Assembly (NCBI GenBank): GCA_964385055.1 | Contig: CAYLMH010000003.1 | Span: forward strand, 4,243-68,242 | Direction of reading: 5' to 3' | DNA from: JACRPI01 sp964385055 | GTDB taxonomy: Archaea > Nanobdellota > Nanobdellia > Woesearchaeales > DSVV01 | Length of the DNA: 64,000 nucleotides | Shown here: positions 60,631-64,000 of the stretch, one piece after another | Layout: each line of letters starts with the position of its first letter | How positions within the stretch are numbered: position 1 is the stretch's first letter | Program-made: the position numbers and the translations under genes | Notes under the pieces: model-generated | Databases searched by the model: none | The model's input: the letters and a program-made list of their open reading frames with translations, nothing else | What the model was told of the DNA's origin: nothing

Positions 60631-61692
60631 TTAGTACACCTGCGGACATCCTTTGATTTGCGCATACTTATTATTGTCTTCAAGGGTCGTCACAGCATCC
60701 CGAACTGCAACAATATCTGCGTTCTCAGGATCAAGCGCTTCTGGAATCGCTTCTATTGCATCTTGAATTCCTTGTTCAAAATAATACGTGCAGTACGAAA
60801 GTTCAGGATCAGCTTCAAACGCAGAATAAAGCTGTGCAGTACGTGCACTATACACTGCGCCAACAAATTCCGCTTGGTACAACGCTTTCTGAACATTACA
60901 GGTGTAGAAATCTTTGTTTGCAGAAAAAAGCGCGCCAACAAGCAAAGGTAATCCGACATATTCCGCTGTGCCGTCAGAAAAGGTGACCTCTCCAGAATCT
61001 TCGTCACCATCAACATACACAATATCCCATGTTCCATCGTTTTGTGACCCAAGTGCGTCTTCTATGGTGGAAGTGGACAACGAGTTTGCATCGAGAAATG
61101 CAATAATGCGAACATACGCGTCATTTTTGTTGGTAATGCTAAACGCAGATGCGCTATCTACTTTTATTGTTTCTTTAGTAATATAACTATTTTCTGCGAG
61201 AAGCGTATTCACTGCGTATGCGACAGTGCTGTGGCTATCATCGTACACAATAATATACCGCACAGCGTCAGTAGTCAAGTAAAGAAAGTTTGCGATTTTG
61301 TAGGGCAGCGCCCACTCGAGCGACCATGTAATGAGATTTGTTCCTTCAAGTTCTCCAAGAGAGAAGAGCACTTGCGTTTCTGTGGATCGTGCGATGCCGC
61401 CGCCAGAAAATTCTGAAGGACAGCCAAACGTGCTGCAGTCATACGGTGAGCAAGTAAAAGAAAGGGTGATGTCAGGGATTGTGGTGGTCATTGCAGTTTT
61501 TGGGCTTTCTTGCGCGGTTTTCATGAGTGATTCGAGTTGCAGCACTATTTCGCCAGTAATCTTTTGTTCTTGTGTTCCTTTGTACCACATTGCAACGCCA
61601 ACAAAGAAGCTGAGAATAAGTGCGCCGATAAGAAGAACAAAGATCCAGTTAAATTGCACATCAATTTGTCCGCGTTTGTTTTTTCTGAGCAT
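60631..61692 (-). CDS. KRGQ-type anchored protein, first gene of the operon
   Basis: The 353-residue protein starts MLRKNKRGQIDVQFNWIFVL, a class III-type leader, with a helix to about residue 38. The outer domain is alpha/beta, with CSPYDCSTFGC near 82-92 and a Rossmann-like order (RYIIVYDDSHSTVAYAVNTL, YVRIIAFLDANSLSTSTIED, WDIVYVDGDEDSGEV) that could be a degenerate enzyme or binding fold. It ends in a helical stretch and GCPQVY. It leads the run 60631-59614. Function unknown. Confidence 0.7.
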   Translation of the reverse strand: MLRKNKRGQIDVQFNWIFVLLIGALILSFFVGVAMWYKGTQEQKITGEIVLQLESLMKTAQESPKTAMTTTIPDITLSFTCSPYDCSTFGCPSEFSGGGIARSTETQVLFSLGELEGTNLITWSLEWALPYKIANFLYLTTDAVRYIIVYDDSHSTVAYAVNTLLAENSYITKETIKVDSASAFSITNKNDAYVRIIAFLDANSLSTSTIEDALGSQNDGTWDIVYVDGDEDSGEVTFSDGTAEYVGLPLLVGALFSANKDFYTCNVQKALYQAEFVGAVYSARTAQLYSAFEADPELSYCTYYFEQGIQDAIEAIPEALDPENADIVAVRDAVTTLEDNNKYAQIKGCPQVY

Positions 61693-61762
61693 TCTTATAC
61701 TCCTGTTTCTTTTCTAAACATATTTCTATGATAATTCCTTATTATTACTTGTTATTTTGCTC

Positions 61763-61838
61763 TAGAGACGCAATATTCGCCTTGCAAAAAAACACGCACC
61801 ACTAAAGTCCTTATCTATCTACGCAAGTCTTTTTTACT
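61763..61838 (+). repeat. Partial copy of the dispersed intergenic element
   Basis: TCTAGAGACGCAATATTCGC, then ACACGCACCACTAAAGTCC and TATCTACGCAAG match the 34501 and 2161 copies. It lies between divergent genes. The rest of 61693-61958 holds a TATA-like ACATATAAATA at 61913-61923 for the next gene. Confidence 0.55.
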
Positions 61839-61958
61839 ATGTCTTATTCTAAAAAATGCAGTAATCAGTCATAAAACAAAGACCCGAGAAGCGATACTCC
61901 TGTAAAAAAGAAACATATAAATACTCTCAATACAAAAAACAGTCTAAAAAAGGGGTCA

Positions 61959-64000
61959 ATGCCAGTGCGAAAAAGAGTACTCTATACTTTTATATCTGTA
62001 TTTATTCTTTTCATCCTCTCTTCTCTCTCTGTTTTTGCAGGATATTGCGCAAACCCAGGAGAATCAACATATTGTAGTGGCGAAGTCGATGAAGAAGACT
62101 GCTGTCCAGCAAGCGCAGATTATTACGGAGAAGACGGCGCACCAGCAGATCAAAGTGATTGTGAAGATAATTTTTATTCCAGCACAGAAAGTGGGTTGGG
62201 AGATTTATGTAGTGATGTTGGCTGTTGTTATATTGATAGCGAACAAACGTGCAGCGAATCTTCTTTACAAGGGACTTGTGAATATGATGGTGGCGATTGG
62301 GATAGTGATGGCTGTAGCGCAATCACCCAATGTACAGAAGGATGTTGCATCTATAATGATGGTACAGCATTCACATCAGTAATTAGCTCGTCAGGTTTCT
62401 GCAGTATAAGCGTCGAAGGAACATTTGACAGCAGTATCACTTCAGACAGCGAATGTTCAGATCTCGCAGCAACATACACAGAAGCAGACATCGAATGCGC
62501 AGACGGCGCAGACAATGATGGCGATGGACTCGAAGATTATCCATTGGACACAGGCTGTAGCAGCGCAACAGACAGCAGCGAAAAAACAACAGAATCTGCG
62601 TGTGATGATGACGAAGATAATGATGGCGATGGTCTTACTGATTACAAAGAAGATGGAAGTGGTGATCCTGGTTGTTATGCTCCAGAAACCGCGAGCGAAG
62701 AACTTGGGGATCTTGATGCGTGTAGTGAGGGAGAAGTCAGCACAGCATGTAATTGTTATGTCACGAGCGAAGAAGATGGAACATACTGTGAAGAAGGAAA
62801 TTACTGCATAGATGGCGTCTGTCAAAGCAGTAGTGATGCAGTCTGTACAGAAGGAGAACGAGAATATTGTGGTGTCGAATCAGGCACAGGTTGTTTGATG
62901 TATGAAACATGCGAAAGTGGAGCATGGAGTTCATGCGATGTCACAAGCTCCTGCGGTCTTGAGCCAGAAGTATGCGACGACAGTACAGATCAAGACGGCG
63001 ATGGATTAAATAATTGCGACGATTTGGATTGTTATGAAACTGCATGTGGTTCTTCGCGAGAAGACAGTAGTTGTTTGAGTGAAGACGGCACAAGTAAAGG
63101 ATTTTATTATGGAAGCACATATGTTTGTTGTAGCACGACTAATGTAAATGACTGCGAAGGAGATGGGACGTATGAAACCTGTGGCAGTTGTGCGTGTGAA
63201 GAAACACCAATTGATGCAGAAATTGATGCAATTGAATATACCTTAGGTGAAGCACAATTAACAATCAGTTGGTCACTTTCCTGTTCTGTAGAATTTAATC
63301 TCAGGCGTTGCACAGGAGAAAGCTGTCCTTCTGATACAAGCGATATGACTGACGAAGAAGTTGCAGCAGCATTTTCAGATATTGTTGGTGCAAATATAGA
63401 AGATGCGTGGGAATATACAGATACAACGATTGGCGTCAACCAACGGTACTGTTATGTGGTTGAAGCATACTATGCTGCTAAAGACACGAGCACATACTCA
63501 GAACCTTCTTGTGTAGAAGACAGTGGCGATGCGTGGTGTCAGCAGATGACCACAAGCGAGTTTTGCATTGACGCGTATGATGGCATGAGTGAAGAATTGA
63601 TGTATCGTGTGGGCTGCACATCAGAAAATAAAGTCAGTTATATTGAAAACTGTCACGTGGAGTATGGCTCTGATTATATGTGCATTGGTCCGTATAGTGA
63701 TGGCACGACAAGTTGTGAATATCAGAGTGACTGTGCAACCTGCGGTGATCCATTAGGAATCTATGCAATTCTTGATACAACATATCTCTATAATGATGAC
63801 GATGCGTATGATGGTTATCTCTGCAGCGCAATTCCAATGTGTTATTATGATTATACATTAACAACAACAGATGCATTCCAAGAATGCGCAGACGTGAGCA
63901 GCTGTTATGATTATGGAAGCCAGAGTGCATGCGCAGAACAATACAATGATGAGGGCTACAATAACAAATGTCTCCAAAGAGATTGCGATTGGATTGAATT
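61959..64000 (+). CDS. Large secreted Cys-rich protein with calcium-type repeats, cut by the window end
   Basis: The frame opens at ATG 61959 (AGGGGT just before it) and is still open at 64000, giving 680 residues. A signal peptide (VLYTFISVFILFILSSLSVFA) is followed by many Cys pairs (CC, GCC) and acidic repeats of calcium type: CADGADNDGDGLEDYPLDTG, CDDDEDNDGDGLTDY, and DDSTDQDGDGLNNCDDLDC, the last close to MopE-type metal repeats. A fibronectin-III-like stretch lies near 430-500. It is akin in composition to the protein at 29537-32638. Probably a surface or adhesion protein; no enzyme motif is seen. Confidence 0.8.
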   Translation, partial: MPVRKRVLYTFISVFILFILSSLSVFAGYCANPGESTYCSGEVDEEDCCPASADYYGEDGAPADQSDCEDNFYSSTESGLGDLCSDVGCCYIDSEQTCSESSLQGTCEYDGGDWDSDGCSAITQCTEGCCIYNDGTAFTSVISSSGFCSISVEGTFDSSITSDSECSDLAATYTEADIECADGADNDGDGLEDYPLDTGCSSATDSSEKTTESACDDDEDNDGDGLTDYKEDGSGDPGCYAPETASEELGDLDACSEGEVSTACNCYVTSEEDGTYCEEGNYCIDGVCQSSSDAVCTEGEREYCGVESGTGCLMYETCESGAWSSCDVTSSCGLEPEVCDDSTDQDGDGLNNCDDLDCYETACGSSREDSSCLSEDGTSKGFYYGSTYVCCSTTNVNDCEGDGTYETCGSCACEETPIDAEIDAIEYTLGEAQLTISWSLSCSVEFNLRRCTGESCPSDTSDMTDEEVAAAFSDIVGANIEDAWEYTDTTIGVNQRYCYVVEAYYAAKDTSTYSEPSCVEDSGDAWCQQMTTSEFCIDAYDGMSEELMYRVGCTSENKVSYIENCHVEYGSDYMCIGPYSDGTTSCEYQSDCATCGDPLGIYAILDTTYLYNDDDAYDGYLCSAIPMCYYDYTLTTTDAFQECADVSSCYDYGSQSACAEQYNDEGYNNKCLQRDCDWIE

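Noticed and set aside
48837..61692. Archaellum or ordinary type IV pilus operon
   Set aside because: No FlaI/GspE-type ATPase, FlaJ-type membrane platform or prepilin peptidase is found in the tract, and several members carry enzyme domains.
1..64000. CRISPR array, rRNA or insertion sequence
   Set aside because: No regularly spaced direct repeats, rRNA-like stretches or transposase genes were recognised. The dispersed element occurs singly and not in arrays.

Overview
The window is AT-rich archaeal DNA, most likely from a DPANN-type lineage (a Woesearchaeota or Pacearchaeota relative would fit best; this placement is inference from gene content). The evidence is both subunits of DNA polymerase D, Orc1/Cdc6, MCM, RPA-type OB-fold proteins, Hjc, a 70-residue histone, aIF2-beta, tRNA splicing endonuclease, RNase Z, RNase P p30, a TATA-binding protein and a SAMP/TtuA sulfur-transfer pair. 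Many genes have a TATA-like box 25-30 bp before the ATG, as expected for leaderless transcripts. No tRNA, rRNA, CRISPR array or insertion sequence was recognised. Two runs of 10 N (6708-6717, 34312-34321) each interrupt a gene.

Region 1 (1-10.3 kb) holds nucleotide and RNA metabolism: a HIT protein, three NUDIX proteins, EndA, a thymidylate synthase-like fusion, RNase Z, histone, Hjc and a probable ribose-1,5-bisphosphate isomerase. Region 2 (10.3-21.8 kb) is a replication island: a probable origin made of two inverted ORB-like boxes around about 540 bp of AT-rich DNA, then orc1, DP1, DP2, aIF2-beta, a SpoIIM-like protein, an OB-fold protein and MCM. Region 3 (21.9-29.4 kb) has a methyltransferase, TtuA/SAMP, a VapBC-like pair, a TBP gene broken by an in-frame TAA, RNase P p30 and two pairs of paralogous surface proteins.

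Region 4 (29.5-48.8 kb) mixes large secreted or anchored proteins (a Cys-rich 1033-residue protein, a subtilisin-like protease with C-terminal anchor, a lamin-tail-domain protein, a Kazal-domain lipoprotein) with pyrB-pyrI, RPA and CoaE.

Region 5 (48.8-61.7 kb) is the most striking. It is a minus-strand tract of at least 16 proteins, each starting with a short basic KKAQ/KKGQ/KKGD-like (class III, pilin-type) signal followed by one hydrophobic helix. Several are minimal pilin-like peptides of 39-47 residues. Others carry large outside domains: one combines an M23 peptidoglycan endopeptidase with a lytic transglycosylase, both with intact catalytic residues, and another ends in an SGNH esterase. 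Archaea have no murein, so this looks like an undescribed surface apparatus that handles or attacks bacterial walls. An MNT/HEPN pair with its own operator-like palindrome sits inside it. The window ends in another large Cys-rich secreted protein.

A dispersed intergenic element, with about a dozen full or partial copies in either orientation, runs through the whole window. The full form is about 130 bp and ends in a GGGGGACCCAT...ATGGGG hairpin whose lower stem is kept while its upper part varies.
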